A DNA stretch of 64,000 nt from CALINB01 sp938045325 (lineage in GTDB: Bacteria > Pseudomonadota > Alphaproteobacteria > Rhodospirillales > CALINB01): contig JAYNQW010000002.1 of assembly GCA_038114465.1 (NCBI GenBank), forward strand, positions 124,001 through 188,000, written 5' to 3'. The notes beneath the pieces are model-generated. The model was not told the DNA's origin. It saw only the letters and a list, made by a program, of their open reading frames with translations, and made no database searches. The position numbers and the translations under genes were made by a program. This document shows positions 18,105 through 25,741 of the stretch, piece by piece (the first letter of the stretch is position 1; each line of letters opens with the position of its first letter).

Positions 18105-18140
18105 ACAAAAAAAAGAGCGCCGCAGTGTGACCGGGCGCTC
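18105..18140 (-). terminator. Intrinsic terminator of the uspA gene
   Basis: On the minus strand a stem of GAGCGCC with GGCGCTC (18115-18121 / 18134-18140) is followed by eight T residues (18107-18114). It lies 26 bases after the universal stress protein stop, between convergent genes. Confidence 0.85.
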
Positions 18141-18165
18141 CTTGCATTTGGTTTAAATACCGGCC

Positions 18166-18615
18166 TCAGCGAACGACTAGCACGGGCACCTTGCTGTGGC
18201 CTAGAACTTCAGATGTTACGCTGCCGAGCAGCAATTTTTTTACACCGCGTAAGCCGTGTGAGGCCATGACAACAAGGTCAGCCTTTTTTTTATCGACCGT
18301 CTCAAGGATGGCCTCGGCCGGATGCCGATCTTTGACGTGAAGGCGCTCGCATTTTACGCCTTGTTTCTTAGCCTCTTTTTCGGCTTTCGTTAATATGGCG
18401 TCGGCTGTTTCCGCAGCCGCTTTTTCGAACATTTCAATCGAATTAGGAATGTAATTTTCCGCGTCGCGGGCCATGTCACCAATTGCCCAATCCTCGGTCG
18501 CCGTCATGATGATGGCCGGCACGCCTAATTTCTTCGCAATTTCCAAACCTTGTTTGACGCCTTTGGAAGCCAATTTAGAGCCATCCGTGGCGATCAATAC
18601 TTTTTTCGTCATCAC
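18166..18615 (-). CDS. Universal stress protein UspA family
   Basis: 149-residue single Usp domain. It starts with KKVLIATDGSKLASKGV (strand and Asp of the nucleotide pocket) and has the ATP-binding signature GxxGxxxxxxxxGS-(V/T) as SHGLRGVKKLLLGSVTSEVL, then PVLVVR, so it is an ATP-binding UspA type rather than UspG. A central HPAEAILE segment is typical. It is a monocistronic gene with its own terminator, divergent from the TctC-like gene across a 207-base region holding an 18-base inverted repeat. Confidence 0.93.
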   Translation of the reverse strand: MMTKKVLIATDGSKLASKGVKQGLEIAKKLGVPAIIMTATEDWAIGDMARDAENYIPNSIEMFEKAAAETADAILTKAEKEAKKQGVKCERLHVKDRHPAEAILETVDKKKADLVVMASHGLRGVKKLLLGSVTSEVLGHSKVPVLVVR

Positions 18616-18685
18616 TGATTCTCCTTAAATTAAGCCATATTTCCCGCGGTTTTTTTTGTAGGGGCGGGGCACTTATTTTGTTTGT

Positions 18686-18703
18686 TCATTGTGTTTACAA
18701 TGA
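18686..18703. promoter_or_regulatory. Inverted repeat TCATTGT-N4-ACAATGA between divergent genes
   Basis: Perfect 7-bp half sites separated by four bases, in the region between the starts of uspA (minus) and the TctC-like gene (plus). Length and spacing fit a dimeric repressor or activator operator. No regulator gene is adjacent, so the protein is unknown. Confidence 0.4.
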
Positions 18704-18822
18704 CGCGATCAGCAAAAAACAACCTTGATAGAGGTCAACTATTTTTCGTTTACTTCTTTTTGAAAAAAACGGGTAAAATAGGTCAGTTTCACTCAGGTAA
18801 ACTTCACAGGTAGAGGCAAAAT

Positions 18823-19920
18823 ATGAAAAAATTGATCGCAAGTCTTGTGCTCGCTGCCGGATTTTTCGCCTTCGGCGGTACGCCCACGTTCACGTCACCA
18901 GCCCATGCAGTCGATTTCTCCGGCAAAACCATTCAAGCAATCGTTGCGTTCCGCGAAGGCGGTGGCGGCACGTTCTACACGCGTTTGTATCTGCCGTTTT
19001 TCAAAAAATATTTGCCCGGCAGTCCGAAAATCATCGTCCGCAACATGCCAGGCGGGGCGGGCATTAAAGGCTCGAACTGGTTCCAGGCCAACGCCACACC
19101 CGACGGCTTGTATTATTCCGTCGTGTCGACCTCTAACATGACAAGCTTCGTCACGGGCGGCAAAAAAGTGAAATACAATCTGCTGAAGTGGAACTACATC
19201 ATGCTGGAACCGCTCGGCACTGTTTTTTACACCACGCCGAGCACCGGTGTGACCGGGAAAAACATCAAAAAAGATGTCGAGATTTTACGCAAAACGAAAA
19301 TTGTCGCCGGTGCGAAAAGCCCGACATCGTCAGAACTGCATTCGTTCCTCGTTTTCGACTTGCTCGGCATCAATAACGTGACGCCCGTGTTCGGCATTTC
19401 GTCCGGTAAGCAGCGCAAGGCGATTTTGCGCGGCGAGTTCAACTTCAAACGGGATTCCGTTCTCAATTATCTGAAAAAAGTCACCAAGTACGCTAAAAAA
19501 GGACGGGTTGTTCCGTTTATGACCCTCGGCTACGATAAAGGCGGCAAAATCGTTCGCGACCCGGCGTTCCCGAATTTACCGACCGTGGTCGATGCCTATA
19601 AGGCCGTGCACGGCAAGGAACCGTCCGGTATCGCTTTCAAAACGTACTTGCACTACTTCAATATGTCTGTGATGGCGTCAAAAGGTTTTGCCTTGCCGGA
19701 AGGCACGCCGAAATCGATTGTGGACACCTATATTACAGCGGCAAAAAAGATCGAACATGATAAGGGATTTGCGAAAAAGGCCGGCAAGCTTTTCGGGGTT
19801 TATCCGAAATCCTACGGTGAAGATGCGAAGAACGTGATGCGTAACGCCGTCGACTTATCGCCGGAAGCGCGCGCCCACGTCAAAAAATTCATCAAAAACA
19901 AATTCAACATGAACATCTAA
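18823..19920 (+). CDS. TctC/Bug-like periplasmic solute-binding protein, stand-alone
   Basis: 365 residues with a Sec signal peptide (KKLIASLVLAAGFFAFGG, cleavage after AHA near residue 29). The mature protein begins VDFSGKTIQAIVAFREGGGGT, matching the Bug-family glycine loop that follows the first strand, and continues with IIVRNMPGGAGIKGSNWF, the second ligand loop. No TctA/TctB permease genes are adjacent, unlike the tctCBA set at 36.6-39.7 kb. It may therefore serve a distant permease or act as a sensor. A strong terminator follows. The ligand is unknown. Confidence 0.8.
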   Translation: MKKLIASLVLAAGFFAFGGTPTFTSPAHAVDFSGKTIQAIVAFREGGGGTFYTRLYLPFFKKYLPGSPKIIVRNMPGGAGIKGSNWFQANATPDGLYYSVVSTSNMTSFVTGGKKVKYNLLKWNYIMLEPLGTVFYTTPSTGVTGKNIKKDVEILRKTKIVAGAKSPTSSELHSFLVFDLLGINNVTPVFGISSGKQRKAILRGEFNFKRDSVLNYLKKVTKYAKKGRVVPFMTLGYDKGGKIVRDPAFPNLPTVVDAYKAVHGKEPSGIAFKTYLHYFNMSVMASKGFALPEGTPKSIVDTYITAAKKIEHDKGFAKKAGKLFGVYPKSYGEDAKNVMRNAVDLSPEARAHVKKFIKNKFNMNI

Positions 19921-19945
19921 GTTCATCGCAATACACACATCAAAG

Positions 19946-19982
19946 GGCTGCCGGTGAGGGATCATCGGCAGCCTTCTTTTTT
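19946..19982 (+). terminator. Intrinsic terminator after the TctC-like gene
   Basis: Perfect 8-bp stem GGCTGCCG / CGGCAGCC (19946-19953 / 19966-19973) followed by TTCTTTTTT. It lies 26 bases after the stop and just before the convergent hypothetical gene. Confidence 0.9.
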
Positions 19983-19985
19983 GCT

Positions 19986-20498
19986 CTATCGCCGAAAGGG
20001 AACCAGGCGTATGTCCGCCTTCTTATCCAACACCCAAAACACGCGTAAGGCATCGCAACTGCGGTCATCGATCTTGATCGCGTTGTGACACACGTTTTTT
20101 TGCCCCGTGAGTTTTTGCGCCTCATCACGCGTTATTTTCTCAACACTCAATTCCGGCGGTTTTTTATCAAGCGGCTGACAGAGACCGATTTGTTGATTTG
20201 TTCCAATGGGGAACATTGCGGATTCAGAACTTAAAACGCCGCTTGGTTTTGTGGCGACGAACAAGCTGTAGAACAAACCTTCGGGGTTATCGCGATTGAC
20301 AAAACCTAAAACTTTATCCGCATGGCCATCGCAGGTGATGTCTTCCGTCAGTATTTGGTGCGGGCTTTTATGGGCGTATTGCCCCCATTGAAAACGCAGC
20401 GATTTGTATAGTTCTGATTTTGTGGGAATGTCTTCGGATGCAGCCTGCGCGCTACTTAAACCAATAACAAAAGCGGCGGCCAGCAATATTCTCGACAT
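19986..20498 (-). CDS. Hypothetical exported protein
   Basis: 170 residues, family not recognised. The N terminus MSRILLAAAFVIGLSSAQA is a clear Sec signal peptide with cleavage after AQA. The mature part has four Cys (near DITCDGHAD, IGLCQPLD, KNVCHNAI, DRSCDAL), suited to two disulfides in the periplasm. It lies eight bases after the next upstream minus-strand gene, so the small envelope genes here probably form one transcript. Confidence 0.7.
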   Translation of the reverse strand: MSRILLAAAFVIGLSSAQAASEDIPTKSELYKSLRFQWGQYAHKSPHQILTEDITCDGHADKVLGFVNRDNPEGLFYSLFVATKPSGVLSSESAMFPIGTNQQIGLCQPLDKKPPELSVEKITRDEAQKLTGQKNVCHNAIKIDDRSCDALRVFWVLDKKADIRLVPFRR

Positions 20499-20506
20499 GA
20501 AAGGTG

Positions 20507-21007
20507 CTACCGGAAATCGATGACCAGCACCGGTTTGGGTGCCAGGATCGAACTGATATTCCAGGTGAATTCCTTGCCGCGCTTGCCGTCGCGGCGTTTG
20601 CGTTCGCTGTTCGCATTGGAGCGGATGATGCGCGCATCGGTCTTGATTTTTATCACGCCTGTCGTGTTCAGGCCGATGTCGAGCAGGCGTTTCTTCTGCG
20701 ATTTCGCAATCGCGGCCCCTTGGATCGTAACCGTGTCTTTATTTTTGTTGTAGATGATGTTCAACAAAGCCTCGTTGCGGCGGAAGAATGTCACCATGCG
20801 GTCTTTCAGGATGTCGCCGGATTTTTCCCACTTCACTTTAAAGATCGCGCGTTTGCGGTCAAAAATGCTGAATTCCTTGGTGTTTTTGGATCGCCGGAAG
20901 TCTTTTTCGATGATCTTGAGTTTTTCATCGAGTTCCGCATCGGACAATTTTTTCTGCGAAAGTTTATGGAACACATCGACCTTGGTCATGAAGCCGATGA
21001 AAGTCAT
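20507..21007 (-). CDS. Hypothetical protein, probably the main part of a frameshifted lipoprotein
   Basis: 166 residues, no recognised family, no signal peptide of its own. It is rich in Lys and Arg with alternating strand-like segments. Its ATG overlaps the stop of the upstream 58-codon lipoprotein frame (ATGA). Adding one T in the run at about 21014 would fuse the two frames into ...RRGFYSMTFIGFM..., a continuous strand-like sequence. The two pieces are therefore best read as one lipoprotein of about 224 residues split by a one-base deletion or sequencing error. Function unknown. Confidence 0.55.
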   Translation of the reverse strand: MTFIGFMTKVDVFHKLSQKKLSDAELDEKLKIIEKDFRRSKNTKEFSIFDRKRAIFKVKWEKSGDILKDRMVTFFRRNEALLNIIYNKNKDTVTIQGAAIAKSQKKRLLDIGLNTTGVIKIKTDARIIRSNANSERKRRDGKRGKEFTWNISSILAPKPVLVIDFR

Positions 21008-21180
21008 CGAATAAAGCCACGCCGGGAGAAATCGATCTCAATGTCAAAACGCAAGGGCAGGTAGCAACTGCCAAGGAAAACCACCAGAAGCATGGCGGTG
21101 AAGGCCTTAAGGCCACGCAGCCAGGCGAGGGTGGGGCGAGGGGAATGGTTTTGAGTGTTCTTGGTCATTATCGAATCCAT
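21004..21180 (-). CDS. Small lipoprotein frame (58 codons), likely N-terminal half of the next gene
   Basis: Reads MDSIMTKNTQNHS, then a hydrophobic stretch ending in a lipobox (AMLLVVFLGSC, Cys39), then YLPLRFDIEIDFSRRGFIR and stop. An internal ATG at 21168 is an alternative start; neither has an obvious Shine-Dalgarno. A lipoprotein with only 19 residues after the anchor is odd, and the following frame starts within its stop codon. Together this points to a frameshifted single gene. Confidence 0.6.
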   Translation of the reverse strand: MDSIMTKNTQNHSPRPTLAWLRGLKAFTAMLLVVFLGSCYLPLRFDIEIDFSRRGFIR

Positions 21181-21237
21181 GACGCATCATAATCGGCCCG
21201 GCCCCGGCGACAAAGGGAATTAGCCTGAAAAGGGCCG

Positions 21238-21336
21238 TTAATGTGGAAGTTTCAACAAGTGGATCGCCTGAACAACGGCGGCCAAAATACTAAAACCAAC
21301 CCAAAATAAATTGCTGTGAATGAATTTGAATTCCAT
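21238..21336 (-). CDS. Possible 32-residue membrane peptide
   Basis: The 315-base gap between the lipoprotein gene and mazG holds little else. An ATG at 21336 opens a 32-codon frame with one hydrophobic helix (FWVGFSILAAVVQAIHLL) and a short basic tail. There is no clear Shine-Dalgarno, so this may be chance. A longer in-frame extension to 21522 overlaps mazG and looks like a shadow. Confidence 0.2.
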   Translation of the reverse strand: MEFKFIHSNLFWVGFSILAAVVQAIHLLKLPH

Positions 21337-21494
21337 TTCAATAACCCGTGTTTCTCTTCGGTCTGTGCCGGTTGCGTTGTAACAATCGATGGCGAGAAAA
21401 TAGGGCAGCGCCGCGCAGCTTCCTATTGGTGGAAACGGCAAAAGAACTAGGAATTTCGGAAAGCGAGCTAGGGATTTCCCTCGTTTTGGGTCGA

Positions 21495-22304
21495 TTATTC
21501 GTCTTTCTTGACGTCGTCCCAAAGGGCGTCCATTTCGGCCAGGCTCGATTGCTCCGGGGTTTTACCGCGCTCGGCGAGGCGGGCTTCGACGGCCCGGAAC
21601 CGGCGTTCGAATTTATCGTTGGCCGCACGTAGGGTCTCTTCGGGCTTCACATCGAGCATGCGGGCCAGGTTAACGAGGGCGAAAAACAGGTCGCCGATCT
21701 CGTTTTCGAGGTCTTCGTGGGAGGCCTTCGGCGTCATTTCCGCCTCGACCTCGGCGATTTCCTCGCGAACTTTTTCGAGCGCACCGCCGGCATCATCCCA
21801 TTCAAATCCAACCCGGGCGGCCCGTTTTTGCAGCTTTTCAGCCCGCATGAGTGCGGGCAGGGCGCGCGCCACCCCACTCAATGTGCTCGTGGAGGCGCTT
21901 TTCGGCCCGCTTTCCTCTGCCTTTTCAGCTCTTTCTGCCGCTTTTTGCCGCTCCCAGGCATGGGTCTGGGCTTCGGCATCAGCAATTTCAGCATTAGCAA
22001 ATACGTGTGGATGACGCCGTTCCATTTTATCACTAATGCCATCGACGATTTCATCGAAATCGAACCCGCCGGTTTCGCGCGACATCTGAGCATAAAAAAC
22101 AACCTGAAACAGCAGGTCTCCAAGCTCGTCTTTGAGCGCGGTCATATCATTTTGCCCAATGGCGTCCGCGACCTCATAAGCTTCTTCGATCGTGTACGGC
22201 GCGATAGTTTCGAACGTCTGTTCACGATCCCACGGACATCCGGTATCGGGATTTCGTAGTGCCGCCATAATTTTGATCAGCCGTTCGATGGGATGTTTTG
22301 ACAT
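21495..22304 (-). CDS. mazG: Nucleoside triphosphate pyrophosphohydrolase MazG
   Basis: Housecleaning NTPase that removes the beta-gamma phosphates of (d)NTPs as pyrophosphate. 269 residues with two MazG domains. The first has GCPWDREQTFETI, IEEAYEVADAI and the metal site in KDELGDLLFQVVFYAQ. The second has VREEIAEVEAE and ENEIGDLFFALVNLARM. It often follows hfq-hflX in alphaproteobacteria but here lies 10 kb away on the opposite strand. A 12-bp palindrome sits ten bases before its start. Confidence 0.95.
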   Translation of the reverse strand: MSKHPIERLIKIMAALRNPDTGCPWDREQTFETIAPYTIEEAYEVADAIGQNDMTALKDELGDLLFQVVFYAQMSRETGGFDFDEIVDGISDKMERRHPHVFANAEIADAEAQTHAWERQKAAERAEKAEESGPKSASTSTLSGVARALPALMRAEKLQKRAARVGFEWDDAGGALEKVREEIAEVEAEMTPKASHEDLENEIGDLFFALVNLARMLDVKPEETLRAANDKFERRFRAVEARLAERGKTPEQSSLAEMDALWDDVKKDE

Positions 22305-22313
22305 TTGTGATTA

Positions 22314-22325
22314 TCTACTAGTAGA
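22314..22325. promoter_or_regulatory. 12-bp perfect palindrome TCTACTAGTAGA, copy 2
   Basis: Identical to the copy at 11680-11691, and ends ten bases before the mazG ATG. The surrounding region to 22521 is AT-rich and also holds an 8-bp inverted repeat (TTCAATAT at 22338-22345, ATATTGAA at 22363-22370). It could be an operator in the mazG leader or a recombination point. Confidence 0.45.
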
Positions 22326-22521
22326 TATTATTTAAATTTCAATATCGAACTAACCAGGCGCAATATTGAAGAGTTGATAGATCATAAATCGGACTTTATC
22401 TGCGCCCTAACGTTGATGCTGAATTATATAATTGTCGCATAATGTATATTATGGAAAATAACAATGTATAATATAAATACAGTTACTTAAAGGTATTATC
22501 CTCACAATTATATAAAGATAT

Positions 22522-23319
22522 TTAAGCTGTTTTTAGAACCATGCCGTCATAGGCTGGCTCCACCCCATCAGGAAGCTTCGAACTCAATTCTGCATAATCG
22601 AGACCGACCGATAAATGAGTCAAAACGGCACGCTTGGGTTTGACACGATCGATCCATTCGATCGCCTTATCGACATGAGCATGGGTCGGATGCGGATTGT
22701 CGACCAGGGTGCCGATGATCCAGAGGTCGAGACCGCCGGCCTCCTCCAGCACCTGAAATGAGTCTTCGGGCAGTTTCGTTAAATCGGTCGAATAGGCAAA
22801 CGAGCCCAATTCAGATCGGAACAGATATCCCAGGGTCCGACTGAAGCCGTGATCCTGATCGAAAGCCGTGATTAGGCTCTGATTGATAGAAAATGTTTCG
22901 CCGGGCGCTATTTCATGGCCGATCAGCCAGGGCTTGTAAATCGTCTCAGCGCCTTCGGCCAAGGGCTCGAAAATATAATCAAAGCGCATTTTCAGGGCAT
23001 CAAGGGTGGTTTTGTCGGAATAGGCGGGAATGGCGGCATTCATGATCCGGTTGATCGCGCGTAAATCGTCGATGCCATGGACATGATCGGCATGGGAATG
23101 GGTATAGAGGACGGCATCGAGCTTACTGACATCCGCCGCCAAAAGCTGCTGGCGTAGATCGGGCGAGGTATCAACTAAAATGACCGTCTCGTCCTGCTCG
23201 ACCAAAATGGACGACCGTAGCCGGTAATTTCTCGGATTATCGGGATCACAACGCCCCCAGCCCCGGCCGATCATCGGCGTTCCCGTCGTCGCGCCGCAGC
23301 CAAGGATGGTAATTTTCAC
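22522..23319 (-). CDS. MBL-fold metallo-hydrolase, PhnP-like
   Basis: 265 residues. Metallo-beta-lactamase fold with the metal motif THSHADHVHGIDDLR, an early ILGCGATTGTP glycine loop, and downstream metal ligands at YSTDLTKLP and THLS. The closest general family is the PhnP/RNase Z-like phosphodiesterases found next to tatD in alphaproteobacteria. Its start overlaps the tatD stop by four bases. The true substrate is unproven; a cyclic phosphodiester is the family expectation. Confidence 0.88.
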   Translation of the reverse strand: MKITILGCGATTGTPMIGRGWGRCDPDNPRNYRLRSSILVEQDETVILVDTSPDLRQQLLAADVSKLDAVLYTHSHADHVHGIDDLRAINRIMNAAIPAYSDKTTLDALKMRFDYIFEPLAEGAETIYKPWLIGHEIAPGETFSINQSLITAFDQDHGFSRTLGYLFRSELGSFAYSTDLTKLPEDSFQVLEEAGGLDLWIIGTLVDNPHPTHAHVDKAIEWIDRVKPKRAVLTHLSVGLDYAELSSKLPDGVEPAYDGMVLKTA

Positions 23320-24131
23320 GAAATCAACTCCCGCTCCGGCGTCCGTTCGGCCTTGGTGAACAGCCGGAAGAAATTCTCCGTTGTCGCCTGGGCCAACTCG
23401 CCGATGCAGATATCTTTAATTTCGGCGACTTTCGATGCGGTATAGGCTGTATAAGCCGGTTCGTTTGTTTTTCCCCGGTTCGGCACCGGTGCAAGATAAG
23501 GCGAGTCGGTTTCAACCAAAATTTGGTTCATCGGCACATCTCTGGCGACCCGGCGGACTTCTTCGGCGTTTTTGAACGTCACGATACCGGAAAACGAGAT
23601 GTACATGCCGAGGTCGAGTGCGCGCTTGGCTAAGATTTCACTTGAGGAAAAGCAATGGAGAAGGCCGGTAAATGCCCCTTTTGCATATTCTTCCTCGAGA
23701 ATGTCGCCGATATCGGCATCGGCGTTTCGTGCATGCACGATGACAGGCAAGCCAGTTTGGCGAGCTGCTTGAATGTGGGCGCGAAAATTCCGCTGCTGCT
23801 CCTCACGCGGGCTTTTTTCATAGTAATAATCGAGGCCGGTTTCTCCGAGCCCGACAACCTTCCGGTGTGCGGCCAACGCTTGCAGTTGCACGGCATCAGT
23901 TTCCGGTTCCTTTGCCGCTTCATGGGGATGAATACCGACGGAACACCAAATATTATCGAACCGTTCGGCGACAGCGCGGACCTGATCAAACTGACTCAGC
24001 TTTGTGCCGATGGTGAGCATGTAGCCGATGCCCGCCTCTCCCGCGCGCGCAACGACATCGTCCAACTGATCGGCAAACTCCGGATAATCGAGATGGCAAT
24101 GACTATCGACGAGGGGACTATCAACCAACAT
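23316..24131 (-). CDS. tatD: TatD-family metal-dependent DNase/hydrolase
   Basis: 271-residue TIM-barrel hydrolase. Metal ligands show as DSHCHLD (HxH), GETGLDYYYE (Glu), VIVHARNAD (His), LLHCFSSS (His) and VETDSPYLAP (Asp). The family acts as a 3'-5' DNase or deoxyribonuclease. It is coupled to metG by a one-base overlap and to the MBL gene by four, the standard metG-tatD-MBL order. Confidence 0.95.
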   Translation of the reverse strand: MLVDSPLVDSHCHLDYPEFADQLDDVVARAGEAGIGYMLTIGTKLSQFDQVRAVAERFDNIWCSVGIHPHEAAKEPETDAVQLQALAAHRKVVGLGETGLDYYYEKSPREEQQRNFRAHIQAARQTGLPVIVHARNADADIGDILEEEYAKGAFTGLLHCFSSSEILAKRALDLGMYISFSGIVTFKNAEEVRRVARDVPMNQILVETDSPYLAPVPNRGKTNEPAYTAYTASKVAEIKDICIGELAQATTENFFRLFTKAERTPERELIS

Positions 24132-25711
24132 TAAGCGCCCTCTCCCGCTTTCTCCTCATCGGTAAAGCGCGGGAAAACCCCTTGAGGTTTTGGAAGTTCC
24201 GTACCGGGTTTCAAGGCTTGTTCCAGGCCGAGGTTGGCAAAGTTCCGTTCCGATTCACCAATTTCCAGTTGATCCAACATCGCGGCACACGAATTGGGCA
24301 TGAACGGTTGTGCCAATATTGCCAAGTGCCGGATTGTCTCGACCAGCACATAAAGCACAGTCTTCATGCGATCCGGGTCTTCTTTACGCAGGGCCCATGG
24401 CGCTTGCGCGTCAACATATCCATTGGCAGCTCGAACCACGACCCAAATTGATTCCAGTGCTTCGTGAAAGGCTTGACGGTCCAGACAACCGGCAGCGGAG
24501 CCATGTAAAGCATGCGCCTGATTGAGCAAGTCCTGATCATCGCCAGTCAAATCACCCGGTTGCGGGACTTTTGCCTCACAATTCTTGTTGATCATCGACA
24601 ACACACGCTGGGCCAGGTTGCCAAAGTCGTTGGCCAACTCACCGTTCATGCGATTGACCATGGCCTGATGGGAGAAATCGCCGTCATTGCCGAACGGCAC
24701 TTCGCGCAGCAGGAAGTAACGGACTTGATCGATGCCATAGCGTTCCACCAGTTCCACCGGATCGATCACATTGCCGAGGGATTTAGAAATCTTCTGTCCT
24801 TCATTGGTCCACCAGCCATGGGCATAGACCCGTTTCGGCGGTTCAAGCCCGGCGGCTAACAGAAATGCCGGCCAATAAACGGCGTGAAACCGCACGATAT
24901 CCTTGCCGACCATGTGCAAATCGGCGGGCCAATAGGCCGCGTACTCGCCCTTTTGATCCGGATATCCCAAAGCGGTGATGTAGTTGGTCAAGGCATCGAG
25001 CCACACGTACATGACATGATCGGGATCATCCGGTACCTGCACGCCCCAGTCGAAGCTGGTCCGCGAGATGGATAAATCGTGCAAGCCCCCTTCAACAAAG
25101 CTTTTCACCTCGTTGTGGCGGGAAACGGGCGCGATGAAATCCGGATTTTTCTCATAAAATTCGAGCAGCGCATCTTGCCAATCGGACAGCCGGAAAAAGT
25201 AACTGGGTTCTTCAACCCATTCGGCTTCGGCCCCGGAAGGCGCGATCTTTTTACCGTCCGGACCGTCGGTGAGCTCGCCTTCGGCATAAAACGCTTCATC
25301 GCGCACCGCATACCAGCCACCGTAGGAATCGAGATAGATGTTGTCCTGGCCTTTCGGTGATTGATTGGCCGCGATGGCACGCCAAAGCGCCTGACAGGCA
25401 TTAATATGGCGCGGCTCCGTCGTGCGAATGAAATCGTCGTGCTGGAAATTCATCACCCCAAGCAGATCGCGGAAGTTTTGCGAAACATTATCCGTAAACG
25501 TCTGTGGATCTATCCCGGCGTCCCGCGCAGATGTTGCGACTTTCTGTCCGTGCTCGTCGGTGCCGGTCAAAAATTTAACATCAAACCCGTCGAGACGTTT
25601 AAACCGCGCCAACACATCGCACGCGAGCGTCGTATAGGCATGACCGATATGCGGTGAATCATTCACGTAATAAATCGGCGTCGTAATGTAGTAGCTTCCG
25701 TTCCCGGCCAT
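24131..25711 (-). CDS. metG: Methionyl-tRNA synthetase
   Basis: Class I aminoacyl-tRNA synthetase charging tRNA-Met, 526 residues. The HIGH motif is PHIGHAYTT near residue 20 and the KMSKS motif is KISKSLGN. The zinc-knuckle cysteines of the four-Cys type are absent from the connective domain, as in many alphaproteobacterial enzymes. The helical anticodon-binding domain is complete; there is no C-terminal Trbp111-like dimerisation domain. It lies 30 bases downstream of holB. Confidence 0.97.
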   Translation of the reverse strand: MAGNGSYYITTPIYYVNDSPHIGHAYTTLACDVLARFKRLDGFDVKFLTGTDEHGQKVATSARDAGIDPQTFTDNVSQNFRDLLGVMNFQHDDFIRTTEPRHINACQALWRAIAANQSPKGQDNIYLDSYGGWYAVRDEAFYAEGELTDGPDGKKIAPSGAEAEWVEEPSYFFRLSDWQDALLEFYEKNPDFIAPVSRHNEVKSFVEGGLHDLSISRTSFDWGVQVPDDPDHVMYVWLDALTNYITALGYPDQKGEYAAYWPADLHMVGKDIVRFHAVYWPAFLLAAGLEPPKRVYAHGWWTNEGQKISKSLGNVIDPVELVERYGIDQVRYFLLREVPFGNDGDFSHQAMVNRMNGELANDFGNLAQRVLSMINKNCEAKVPQPGDLTGDDQDLLNQAHALHGSAAGCLDRQAFHEALESIWVVVRAANGYVDAQAPWALRKEDPDRMKTVLYVLVETIRHLAILAQPFMPNSCAAMLDQLEIGESERNFANLGLEQALKPGTELPKPQGVFPRFTDEEKAGEGA

Positions 25712-25741
25712 TGACGTTAATTCCTAATCGAATGATCCCAG

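Noticed and set aside
22338..22370. Terminator for the MBL-tatD operon at the 8-bp inverted repeat
   Set aside because: The stem is AT-rich with a 17-base loop and no T run on the minus strand.
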